64,000 bases of DNA from Oncomelania hupensis (taxonomy: Eukaryota > Mollusca > Gastropoda > Littorinimorpha > Pomatiopsidae): contig CM072519.1 in the NCBI GenBank assembly GCA_036898135.1, positions 39,825,549 through 39,889,548 on the forward strand, in the 5' to 3' direction. Positions 33,658-43,639 of this stretch are shown piece by piece. How positions within the stretch are numbered: the first letter of the stretch is position 1; each line of letters begins with the position of its first letter. The notes beneath the pieces were generated by a model. That model searched no databases and was not told the origin of the DNA. It saw only the letters and a list, made by a program, of their open reading frames with translations. Position numbers and translations under genes: made by a program.

Positions 33658-34868
33658 TAATAATGACAATAATAATGATAATAATGATAATAAATTGAAT
33701 TTATACAGCGTATTTTTCATTAGAATATCAACTCAATGCACTTACACACATCATTCGTACGCATCATCAAAACATTCGCACAACATGTCCAGCATCATTC
33801 AGAAAGTATTATTAATGTTCTTACTATTTACACAGAAAATGCCTTGCGGAATAAGTGCGTTTTTAAGCAGCTCTTGAAGGAAATAGTATCTGTACAATGT
33901 CTTAAACTGCCAGGCAGCGCATTCCAAACCTTGGGTGCTTAAAAACTAAAAGACCGCTCGCTAATTGTTTTAAGCCGACGTTTGGGCGTTTTCAAAAGTT
34001 TTTCATTTGATGAGCGCAAAGAACGAGTTGTAGTGTAGGTAGTGAGTACCGCAGACAAATATGGTGGAAGTGACTGGTCAAAGTGGCGGAAAGCTAGGAC
34101 AGCAATTTTGTATTTAATGCGGAACTTAACAGGGAGCCAGTGAAACTCCTTTAAAAGAGGTGTGACATGATCACACTTCCGTTTTTAAGCGCACGCCGAG
34201 CAGCACAGTTCTGTACACGCTGCAGTCGACTAACTGCATCAATGGGGAGACCAGCTAGAACTGAATTACAATAATCAAGTCTAGATGTCACAAAAGCGCT
34301 GACCAGATGTGTGCAGGCATCTCTCGAAAGAAACTGCCTCAAGGACGCAATACGCCGAAGCTCAAGAAAGGACAAACGACAGATGGTACTGATGTGGTCA
34401 TGCATAGACAAAGAACAATCTAGCTTGACACCCAAATAGCGAACAATATTACTTAATGGGATGGTGCTGCCGCCAGTGTTTGTAGAATCGCTGCCGCCCA
34501 GCCTAAGACGGGAAGGTGCGCCAACAGGTATAACCTCGGTCTTGTCTTGGTTAAGCATCAACCAGTTGCTATTCATCCAAGCCTGGACACTGTCAATACA
34601 TGTTTCCTAGCACATCACCAACGATTAAGTCCGACAGACCATGACACAAGCCATTGCACAACACGATGACATGCTCACAGTGGTGAAGAAACGGAAACTC
34701 CGATGGTATGGCAATGTCACAAGAGTATCAGGCCTTGCAAAGACCATCCTTGACACTAAGCGAAGCCATGAGGGTTGCTGAGGACAGAGAAAGATGGAGT
34801 ACGCTGGTTAAACGATCATCTGTGGTGCCTCAACGACTTCCGAGTTACAGGATAGGATAGGATTTTAT
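32930..34868 (+). mobile_element. LINE-A, plus-strand copy with a nested CR1/L2-like LINE
   Basis: Plus-strand reverse transcriptase fragments: FKKVFDRVWHAAVWAI (about 32955), NWFRTTIGV (about 33100), a frameshifted stretch, then NLRFQDDIGGLAGEEQELE (FQDD where F/YADD is usual), FKYLGAIISDNG and YACEIWTLMADLQRRIQSM up to 33620. The frame is interrupted at 33626-34605 by a minus-strand LINE and resumes with KKRKLRWYGNVTRVSGLAKT (about 34690-34750). It ends at about 34868 with the family tail gttacaggataggatagga. A deletion follows AKTILD. It is defective. Confidence 0.85.
33626..34605 (-). mobile_element. CR1/L2-like LINE, 3' fragment with (ATT)n-type tail
   Basis: The minus-strand ORF (34576 down to 34151) starts WMNSNWLMLNQDKTEVIPVG and continues RYLGVKLDCSLSMHDHI and SRLDYCNSVLAGLP. 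These are hallmark thumb/C-terminal motifs of the CR1/L2 group. After a frameshift come FHWLPVKFRIKYKIAVLA and, near 33930, PKVWNALPG. The 3' end (near 33700) passes through a tataaattcaatt-type end into ATT/ATC repeats (33626-33693). It is 5'-truncated at about 34605. It lies inside LINE-A, so it inserted later. Confidence 0.88.
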
Positions 34869-35756
34869 GATTTTTTTTCTTCGAAGCGCTTGCTTTTGCT
34901 TTTTGTTGTCTTGATATAGTTTGGAGAGGTTTTCGACGAACTTCCCCCTCTCTCTACAACCACCCTCACTCTCTTCCCCATCCCCACTGCCTTTCTTCGG
35001 AATTTCTGTGCCGAGTGGCAGAGCCAGGAGGTTTCATTTCCATTTCGAATTATCCGTCTCAAGTACCCAGTTAACACAACCCCACTAGCCATCCAACCCC
35101 CCCCCCCCCCCCCCCCCCCCCCGACCCCCCTATCTTTCAGCCTATCAACTTTGGAAGTCAATGATACATCCCTTATGACCTGAGGCTTGGACACTTTTGT
35201 TCGCTACGCTCTTTGACGAGCGGTGATCCAGTTGACGTACTTTGTGTGTCGTTTAAAAATCATTCAATTTCAAGGGTTACAAAAATACTATTGAACAGCA
35301 GTTCAATCTTTCTTAAAATTTCTTGCTTTAAATTTAAACAGATAGGTTTTGACATGTTTGATAAATTCTTATTGTGAGTTTGTAATATCGTGGGTGTGGC
35401 GCGCGCGCGCGTGCACCCGCGCGCTCTCGATGCACCTCATCTTCCTCGTGGATTCCCCTATCATGATTGCACTCTTGCCTTGATGTTAAAATATACGAGA
35501 GGAGAAACTTAAGTTGATGAGATATAAGAAGATTTATTGTTCAAAACAACTATGGAAAAGTAGACAACCATCGGGTCTCCAGCCGGAGCCCTGCCCTTCT
35601 GATTTTCTGAAGAGAAATAGAGAATCCTTTAAAATAGTCGGGAATCAGGATGAGCCGAACGTCGGCCTGTCCGTCGGTTGAGCTGACGATCAGTCGGTCT
35701 GTCGCGCGCCATTTCTCCAGAGTATCCAGCCTCCCGTGCTATGTTTGCCATACCGC
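34869..35756. other. No gene; poly-C and CG-repeat tracts
   Basis: Contains a C26 run (35097-35122) and a (GC)n-rich alternating tract (35399-35430, possible Z-DNA). No coding potential recognised. Confidence 0.6.
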
Positions 35757-36200
35757 AAAGGTCAAGGTCAATGGGGTTACGTTGTTGTTAAACAGCTAAT
35801 TTCTCAACACGGCTGAACCGATTTTGTTGATTTCTGGTATACAGATACTTCACTCAACTTGTGTCCAATCATTCAATGTGGGTCGTTTGGGCGGTTCGTC
35901 GCACCGGATTTCACCTTTTTGACTCGCATGCATAGCAATGCGAGTCTGTGGACTAATACCCCTCCAACCCCACCCCCTCTCCCAAAAAAAAAAACAAACA
36001 AAAACAACAACAACAACCCAACAACAACATATTTTTCAAAAAGCTGTGCGAGATGAGTCCTAAATAGTCCGAAAATGATATAGAAAAAATTTTCCGCCTG
36101 TGCCAAAACTGTAAAAGTGGCTAAGGAAGAGCGTATTTCAATTATCAAAACCAAACTCGGTAAGATGGTGTATACCAATGAAACCTAATAAATAATCATT
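35757..36200. repeat. Repeat C, copy 2, with a 9-bp-arm palindrome
   Basis: Contains gactcgcat (35921-35929) and its exact inverse atgcgagtc (35938-35946) around an 8-bp loop, then the CCCCACCCC/AAAACAA block and tgcgagatgagtcctaaata shared with copy 1. The left part has aaggtcaaggtcaatg and a gaaccgattttgttgattt segment. Confidence 0.55.
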
Positions 36201-37060
36201 GAATGAATGACTTCACTTCAAGTTCAAGGTCACCAGGACAGGGTCACCAGATGTAGTTTTAAACAAATGAAAAATTTTCACAAAATTTCACTTTTTTTTC
36301 TAGGTTATTAATATATGAGACACATACTATGCAAATTTGGTCAACCTCACTCCAAGATCAAGGTCACTGGAGCGGTCCAAAGTGGGTACTTTGAAGTGAT
36401 CTTGACCCTAAACTATAAGAGATATAAAGTCCAAACTTGTTGTATTTAGAGATGATAGATTTATCTTTAATGTGTTCCATTTTTGCGTTGATCTTGAAGA
36501 TCGAGGTCATTTTAGGACTTGCAAACGCATATAAAAATAGAACATCGGACAGTGGAATGGCTGTTTATTTAACTCATAGTATTCAACAACGTTGGTATGC
36601 AACAACATTGGGTTATTTGATCAGAAATGCATGAAAGATCACGTGAAAGTCAAGGTCATCCCAAGGTCACCGTATTTTTTTGTTTGCTATTTGCGTAATA
36701 CAACTTTTCCTTGTAATTTATTTGATAGTACATTAGTGTATTTGGAGCCAGAGGTCTATGTGATCTCAAGGTCAAGAGCTTAGAAAGATCAAGGTCGGTA
36801 TTTGCAATTTAATGCCATCATTTTTTTTTTGGGGGGGGGGAGGGGGGAAGAAGGGAGAGATGAAGAGGGGGGTGGCACTAATTTTCATGTTAAATATTGC
36901 GAGTTCCATGAGGAGCATGTGAGTCATATGGACTTTGCCCCGTCTAGTTTCCTGTCAAAACATTTTTTGCCTTATCTCAAGAATGACTAGATTGATTTTG
37001 CTTATTTTTAATAGGCAGATACTTTCATCAACACTCCGCTATGTGTGTACTTGACCTTTG
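36201..37060. repeat. Dispersed-repeat-like stretch rich in TCAAGGTCA words
   Basis: At least seven occurrences of AGGTCA or close variants, mostly preceded by TCA (near 36223, 36358, 36503, 36650, 36662, 36769, 36788). This is the extended half-site bound by SF-1/ERR-type nuclear receptors. The regular recurrence inside old repeat sequence may be compositional. A poly-G/GA tract lies at 36830-36870. Confidence 0.5.
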
Positions 37061-37394
37061 CTTTTTCTCAACAGGCAGGATCGCTGATGTTAGTTTGAAA
37101 ATTTTGATTTTCAACTTTGTGTTTTGGGTTTGGAAATACATTTGAATGGCTTGTCATCTCATTATTTATCTGATCTCTGAACTGACAGATAATTTTTTCC
37201 ACATATAACGTGGATTATGACCGACGTTAATGGAGAAATCTTATTCGAGCGTTTTCTTCCCGCTTTTACGATTCTGTGACAAGCACGCAATAGTGTTTTT
37301 CCTCTGACCAAAAGAGATAGAAGGCGTAATAATAACTTATCTATATTCGTTTTGCCTTCCTCCTTTGGCGTCTTGAGTCCATACGACTGTCTGT

Positions 37395-37417
37395 CATCAT
37401 CATCATCCTCGTCGTCG

Positions 37418-37480
<63 letters not shown>

Positions 37481-37505
37481 ATTTCCCCCCACCCCACCCC
37501 ACCCT

Positions 37506-37537
<32 letters not shown>
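37395..37537. repeat. (CAT)n then (CT)n
   Basis: ATC/CAT trinucleotide array to 37480, a C-rich spacer, then CT repeats. ORFs here are poly-Ser or poly-Asp artefacts. Confidence 0.95.
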
Positions 37538-37538
<1 letters not shown>

Positions 37539-38019
37539 AAACATTATTTAATGTTGCTCCTCTGTATTATCGTATGTAAAATGTTTAGGTCACATTGGAA
37601 AATTAGATAGTTGTTTAACATCTACATTCGAACTACAGTTCTAAAGTTATGTGTCTCCGGGTTATGTCTCTTGATTTTTTAAAAACGTTTTTCCCCCCAA
37701 CCTGTTTGTCAATATTTTCTTTCCGTATAGTCTAGAATTAATGAATCGCTGAAAGCTTTCTGTTGTTGCATGTTTGTGGAGTAAAAGGGTTTAAGGTGTT
37801 GCTTTCCTTCCTTATATTTAAACATGTTTAAAAAAAAAGTAAAGTTATTTAAATACACATGGCAAAGTTCCACAGCTCGTGTACCACAGCTTGTTTTCGT
37901 TGAGCGATTTCATTCCCTTTCTATTTCCTGTTCTTCTAATCATTCTACCTCAATGTTCTCATAATATTCTCGCGAAAAGAATACTTAGAAGCCGCTAAAT
38001 AACAACAGATTATTTATTT
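37538..38019. other. No recognisable feature
   Basis: AT-rich unique sequence with no notable ORF. Confidence 0.5.
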
Positions 38020-38345
38020 ATTATTGTATCACTTTTATTTAGCGATTTTTTCAGCTCAAGAGCTGCTCAAGATGCTGGTCGATTCAAGATCTAACTCAAG
38101 CCGCCCGAGACCCCCGCCTGCAACCTTTTGGGCGCATAGTCTGACGCCCAGGCGACTGAGCATAATCCTTAGCGGCCGGGGATGGATGGGGATAAGGCAC
38201 CTAGTGCGTGCTGGTGTATTTGTGTAGCCGCCATTACCTCTCTAGGACATGAGCGTCAAGATCTTTAAAGTCTATGCGATCGAATGCGTGCGTGCACAGA
38301 CTAGACGTCGGTATAAACTCTCATCCGAACAATTAGCCGACCTTC
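38020..38345 (-). mobile_element. Repeat E, minus-strand copy, CR1/L2-style 3' end
   Basis: Its reverse complement aligns with 41300-41605 over ~300 bp: tcatccgaa, agactagac, gacgctc.tgtcctaga, gctacacaaatacac, gcgcccag and ggcttgagttagatc. The end resembles gagctgg-aaaagcgct, a 3'-end style common in CR1/L2 LINEs and their SINEs. No coding sequence. Confidence 0.7.
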
Positions 38346-38565
38346 AACATAATTTTTATTTAATACATCCTATAAGCCATTAAAATCATTAAATTAACCT
38401 ATTTTAGCCGACTTTTTCTATATGACAGATTCCGCCTACTCGCAATGAACATAATTATCTCTATTGCAGGATCTTTATGTCCAGAATGGGGGATTTAGCT
38501 GCTCAGCAAAACAGTGTGGAACTGACAGGATTAGCTCCCATCCACAGGCCTTGGAATCGTACGCC

Positions 38566-38619
38566 TTTCGTCGTATTTACGACGAAATGATTTCGCCAGT
38601 ACGACGAAATGATTTTCAG
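38566..38619. repeat. Perfect 10-bp-arm palindrome followed by direct repeats
   Basis: tttcgtcgta (38566-38575) and tacgacgaaa (38578-38587) form a perfect inverted repeat with a 2-bp loop. The right arm then recurs as TACGACGAAATGATTT at 38578 and 38600, and as TACGACGAA at 38620. Confidence 0.9.
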
Positions 38620-39070
38620 TACGACGAAGTCAAAAAAGAAAGAAAAAAAATTATCACCAAACGGTTTCAATTCTTACTCGGCTCGTTCCCCAAAGCACGC
38701 GCTCAAGCTAACAACTTCCTGTTGCACATGTTTGGATCAGCGAGTTGCAGAAATGGCTTGTCACAGAACCGATATTGTTGATCGTGGCGAAAACTTTAGT
38801 GACCAAGGAACGCGCTACCAGTTTTGTTGGGATTGGGTTGATCGTGACTTTGTTTTTGAATTGGGGAAACAGAAGCCTGATAGTGAGAAAAGAGTAAAAT
38901 TAGAAGACCTAAAACCTATTCGGTATGGAACCTGGATCCGCAAGCTTTCGGAAGCCAAAGCCAACCACTCCGTTTCCAGTGTACGAAATGATTGTGTGGA
39001 ACTGGAAGGTGGCATGTCAAAACCCCCTGCCAAGAAGCAGAAGAAGATTGAGAGTTTTTTTCTTAAGTGA
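38609..39070 (+). CDS. Unidentified 153-codon ORF with basic start and PIP-box-like C-terminus
   Basis: I do not recognise the family. Residues 7-14 (KSKKKEKK) are a nuclear-localisation-like basic cluster. Residues ~60-150 have a convincing protein composition, including RYQFCWDWVDRDFVFELGK and LKPIRYGTWIRKLSEAKANH. The last residues are PPAKKQKKIESFFLK; QKKIESFF fits the PCNA-interacting consensus Qxx(I/L/M)xxFF and lies next to basic residues, then the stop. The frame is closed upstream by TGA at 38588, so an upstream exon would need the weak acceptor ending tttcag at 38619. AATAAA at about 39790 is a possible polyadenylation signal. Similar KIESFF motifs also open some hAT-type transposases, so a mobile-element origin cannot be excluded. 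Confidence 0.45.
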   Translation: MIFSTTKSKKKEKKLSPNGFNSYSARSPKHALKLTTSCCTCLDQRVAEMACHRTDIVDRGENFSDQGTRYQFCWDWVDRDFVFELGKQKPDSEKRVKLEDLKPIRYGTWIRKLSEAKANHSVSSVRNDCVELEGGMSKPPAKKQKKIESFFLK

Positions 39071-39294
39071 AATGACAGGATAGAAAACATTTCCCTGTGC
39101 AGAAAATACAAAATCTGCTGTGAAATCTCGCTAAGGTCAGATATAATACTGCACTGCATGAGTGTGGGTGTGTGTTTGTGTGTGTAATTAGAATCAGAAC
39201 TTTCTCTTGTTTTCAAACCAAAGGAAATGTTACTTTCAGCTGTCAGGACAGGCCTCCGAAGTGACTTAGAAAGAAAAAAAAAATGCTTATTTTC

Positions 39295-39395
39295 GGTGGG
39301 GGCCTTCGCCCCCCTAACACCTCCCACAGGGGCGCTGCCCCTTGACCCCGCCGGGGCCTACGGCGGCCCCTGGACCGCGGCCGCAAAGTCAGTAC
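39295..39395. repeat. GC-rich palindromic block
   Basis: gggggccttcgccccc-like hairpin, ggggcgctgcccc and ccccgccggggcc, in an otherwise AT-rich region. Nearly the same series occurs at 49474-49558 inside a MITE, so this may be a remnant of the same family. Confidence 0.7.
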
Positions 39396-39599
39396 TCCCA
39401 AACCACTTTTCACCATTCCCAGGCTTGCATCCAGTGTCGCTCAGTATTGGTCAGCGACGTACCTGCAAGTATGGCCCCACATTGCATTAGGGTCGACACA
39501 GAATTATCTCCCGTTCAAATATTGCTCCTTTAACGTACACACCAGTGCAGTATACCCGCTTCAGTACAGTAATGCAGTGACCGGGACTATTTCTTTCTG

Positions 39600-40980
39600 T
39601 GAAAAATTTATTTTTCTTAACACAGAGAGAGAGAGAGGGAGAGAGAGGAGGGGAAGAGGTGTGGGGGGTGGGGATTAAATCGTATTTAGCATAGAATGCT
39701 AAGACTCTAGATCGAGATTTAAATGTTTCCTAGTTTCATAATGATTGGAATTATTTTGGCACTGAAAATTTAACTAATGTCTGCTTTCCTAATAAACCAT
39801 CCTTTGATGAAGGTATTAACGTTTACACATGAAGTCAGCGTCGTCTGTCCAAGACAGTAGGCGTTCCTATTTGAGTATTTATGAAAAATGTTATAAAGGT
39901 ATTTTTGCCTTTACGCGAATTTCATAATTATTTCCTCAACTACCGAATCAGCCTATCGGGTGCTCTTCATGACTGTGTGCGGTGTGTGTGTGTGGGGGGG
40001 GGGTGGGTGGGTGTGTGTGTGTGTGTGTGATACAGAGACAGACAGAGAGAGAGAGTAGGAAATTCTGCCCTCCTTGGAAATAGGAACTATTTTAAGACTT
40101 GTTTAATTGTAATGCAACCTCGATTTAAAAGAACTGACAAATGGTTCCCATTTTAATGTGAACGTTAACGTTCCTGTGAGAAAATGTTTGAACATCTGGA
40201 CTTCGTTCGGTTTTACTTTTCTGAGGATACTACAGCATTCCCGTGCTCTCCCGACAGTAGAAGTAACACCAGTCTTTTTATACAGCACAAAGTTATTGTG
40301 TAAACGAGAACAGAAAAAAGGTTGTGGGTTTTTTTTGTTTTTTTGTTTTTTTTTGGGGGGGGAGGGGGAATGGGGGGGGAACCAAACATTTTGGACAGAG
40401 AGTTGAATAGATACATGAAATTCAGTTATATGTGCGATCCAAGGAATACTCGTACTCCTTGGTGCAATCAGTAACATCGAGCAACAAGAATTGTGTGTGT
40501 GTGTGGGTGTTTGTGTGTGTGTTGGATTTTTTTTAAAAATTTTGTTTAAAGATGAATTATTCTCTCGTGTATACACTTCTCTGCGACAATTGTGACAGAA
40601 CTGACATCCTTTTCCAGATATATCACACACATACAGATATTCTTGGGCCATTTTGTCAAAAGGAAATACGCCATTGCTTAGCATCTTCCTATCTATTACG
40701 ATATCGGATCCGTTTTCTATTAGTTTGTTGTCACCCAGGCGGATAGAGATCTAGGTGAAGAGGAATGGTTGCTATATTTTCCAGTATGGAAGCCGTGGTG
40801 TTCACTTGTGTCCGCGCCACTGGCTTATTATGTGGCCAATGTAGTTTGCTCCAGTCAAACGCGCTCGTTTATCCTTTCGGGAGACCCAATAACAGCCAGA
40901 CCACATTGGTGGAAGCTGGAATTATACAGTTACGCACATAATAGCTCTGTGCTGGGAACTAGGGGTCTATTTATATAGTG
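39600..40980. other. No gene; GA, GT and poly-G tracts
   Basis: Contains (GA)n near 39625-39650, (GT)n with G9 near 39980-40028, and a T/G-rich tract at 40320-40385. ORFs up to 193 codons (minus, 40103-40684) cross these tracts and lack any family resemblance. Confidence 0.5.
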
Positions 40981-40999
40981 GAACTTGCTTCATTGGGGC

Positions 41000-41196
41000 A
41001 GCGGGGCCGGGTAGCTCAGTTGGTAAGAGCGTCTTGCTAGTAACCGAAAGGTCGCTGGTTCGAATCCCGGATTGGTCAACGTGTGATCATATTATTTTCC
41101 CCTTTACCAACAACTGGCCCGCTGGTGTCAGTATAAATCGGTCCAGTAGTCACCTATATGCGAAAGTGTCGTGTGACTATAATCTACAAACAAACA
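41000..41196 (+). mobile_element. SINE-A, dispersed copy with TSD
   Basis: Almost identical to 26911-27110, with A-box-like element at 41012-41023 and B box at 41057-41067. Flanked by tcattggggc on both sides (40990-40999 and 41197-41206). High identity and an intact TSD indicate a recent insertion. Confidence 0.93.
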
Positions 41197-41299
41197 TCAT
41201 TGGGGCCGCCATCAGCGATATGCTTCAATGGGATTTCATTGCCATTGGTTTTGTTGTTGTTATTGTGGTAAACGCTAGTCTTTTGCGTCTAATTTTCCA

Positions 41300-41605
41300 A
41301 CACTGCTAAGCAGATTATGCATCAGATGCGAAGCCTTCGGATGAGTATAAATCGAGGTCTAGTCTGTTTAAGATCATGACGCTCTTGTCCTAGACGGCTT
41401 AGTGCTGGCTACACAAATACACAGCAAGCACTTGGCCCTTTTCCCCCTATACTCGGTCGCACAGGATTGCACTCAGACCTCTGGGCGCTAGACGATGCGC
41501 CCAAAGGCTGCCACGGGCGGCTTGAGTTAGATCCCGCGTATTGGCCAGCGCCTTGAGCAGCCCTTGAGCTGGAAAAGCGCTGTATACACATTATTAAGAG
41601 AGGTG
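41300..41605 (+). mobile_element. Repeat E, plus-strand copy
   Basis: Inverted, diverged partner of 38020-38345. It ends gagctggaaaagcgctgtatacacattatta, with the gctgg/gcgct hairpin-like end seen in CR1/L2-tailed elements. Confidence 0.7.
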
Positions 41606-41871
41606 CGGAACCTAGAAATCGGACCTCGATTCTAATGACACTTTGGTGTTGAACAGTGGGGAAAAAAACAAACAATAATAATTGGAAATTGTATCCTCAA
41701 GGGTTGGTTCTCTATGACCCATTCAAATTGGAAATGGGTCGTGGTTTTTTTGTTGACAACAGCTTGGTCTAGCAAGCGCTTATGCGACGTCAGTGTCTAT
41801 TTTTGGACATCTCAAACCAACCTCTGAAAGAAATAAACATAGGAAATGATAAAGTTGATAGAAGTACTTTT

Positions 41872-41903
<32 letters not shown>

Positions 41904-42094
41904 TTTTGCATTTTTATTTATTTTTCCTTTAACAACAGCATAACATCGATCAATATATAAAGACGAACAGACTCAACTAATAAACAAACAAAGCAATGAG
42001 CTAAACATATAAATTTGTGGGAAAAAAAAAAGAAAAAAAAAAAGAAAAGAAGAAATAGAAATAGAAAGCGAGAATCGTATATTATACAACATTA

Positions 42095-43639
42095 TTACAT
42101 CAACTGTTTATAATAAAACCATGCAGCATCAAATTCAGATTCTTTCTGATTCAATTTAGCATTATACCTTTCGATATTATATCTCCATTTTAATTTAAAC
42201 TTAAATGCCTCTACATTGGGTTTTACATTGCTATATCTACATCCATATATATATTGTTTTGCCAATAATAAAATCAAATCAAATATAGGATCTGTGTTCA
42301 CATTCAGATCAATTCCAAACACTATTAAGCTTTCTGATAGAATTAGATTACATGCATTTTCACAAGTCTGTTTAATCCAGCGCTCAAAAAGATTCCAGAA
42401 GTGTCTTACACAATCACAATTCCAGAAGATGTGTGTGATACTCTCCCTCTCAACTTCACAAAAAGTACACATTACACTCTGAGATAAACCCATTTCTTTT
42501 AAAATAATATTAGTTGCCAGAATGCGATGTACAATACGCATCTGAAACCATCTCATTCCGATATCACCAATTTTTTGAATTTTATAAAAACACTTTTTCC
42601 ATTGTATGACATAATTTACTTTAGCATTCCATTTTTTACAACAATTTGGCTCAACGTTGTTTTTCATAAATATATCATAAAATTTCCTGCAACCTTTTTC
42701 AGTGGAGAGAATCTTCTTTATTGGAACACAGAAAGTTAAACGATTATTATCAGTTACTATTATTTTAGTTTTTTTAATATATTCTTTAATTGCTAGCGTA
42801 CAACCAACATATGTAAGAAAATCCACTCTTAAATTATATCTTCTGTTAAATTCAACCCATGTAAGGAAAGTTCCATCAACATTAAAAAAATCAGCAATAC
42901 AATGTACACCATGCTCAATCCAATGAGTCTTTGAAATTGACCTTTGACCCACCTTTATCCTTTCATTAAAACATATTGGTTCTGCAAGTAATTCTCCTGA
43001 CTGCTCTATATCAACCTTATAGAAAAAATGTTTATATCCTGTAAAAACATTTTCCCAAAAAGTATTTGTAGCTCTATATAATTTAGTAATTCCAGGTCCG
43101 TATAATTCAATTTTATCTATATATTCAAAATCTGCTTTAATAAAGTTTTTCCATTTGTGTTGACTAGTTTTTAATTTCCTAATCCAAGTCATTTTCAGAG
43201 CTACAATAAAATTTTTAATATCCACTAAGCCTATACCCCCATCTTTAACATTTTTAATTGCAGTTTTTCTACTAATTCTATCTGGTTTTTTCTTCCATAC
43301 AAACTGATAACACATTGTTTGCAATTCTTTTATAACATTATCTGGTGGGTTTGGTAGCAGCAGCCATAAATGAACCAACTTCGAAAGAATTAACGACTTC
43401 AATACTGCAACTCTACCAAGTGGTGTAATATTCCTTTTAGACCAAATTAAAAATAATTTTCTAACTTCATAAAATTTGTCATTATAATTTAATTGAAAAC
43501 AGTTATTAATTGAGTTTGTTAGCAATATTCCTAAAATTTTCATCTGTAAAGGATTCCATGTCATACCTAAATGCTGCATGTACTGTACATGACAGTTTTT
43601 TCCTACTGCCCAACCACATAGCACTAGATTTTTCTGCAT
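42095..43639 (-). pseudogene. LINE ORF2 part 2: thumb and C-terminal cysteine/histidine region
   Basis: A 514-residue frame that continues the RT after the T6 frameshift; the first ~13 residues are out-of-frame read-in. PLGRVAVLKSLILSKLVHLW (73-92) and GGIGLVDIKNF (134-144) are typical thumb-side motifs of L1/Tx1 ORF2 proteins. A CCHC-like group, C391, C394, H403 and C408, in CTFCEVERESITHIFWNC matches the C-terminal zinc-knuckle-like element of this group. The frame ends at a stop at 42095, followed by ~190 bp of 3' sequence and the poly-A tail. Confidence 0.92.

Noticed and set aside
37397..37480. CRISPR-like array
   Set aside because: Trinucleotide microsatellite without spacer-repeat organisation. 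No CRISPR array or cas gene is expected or seen in this eukaryotic window.
38815..39327. 170-codon minus-strand ORF
   Set aside because: Antisense shadow of the more protein-like plus ORF at 38609-39070.
40103..40684. 193-codon minus-strand ORF
   Set aside because: Crosses G-rich, CA and T-rich tracts; no motif and biased composition.
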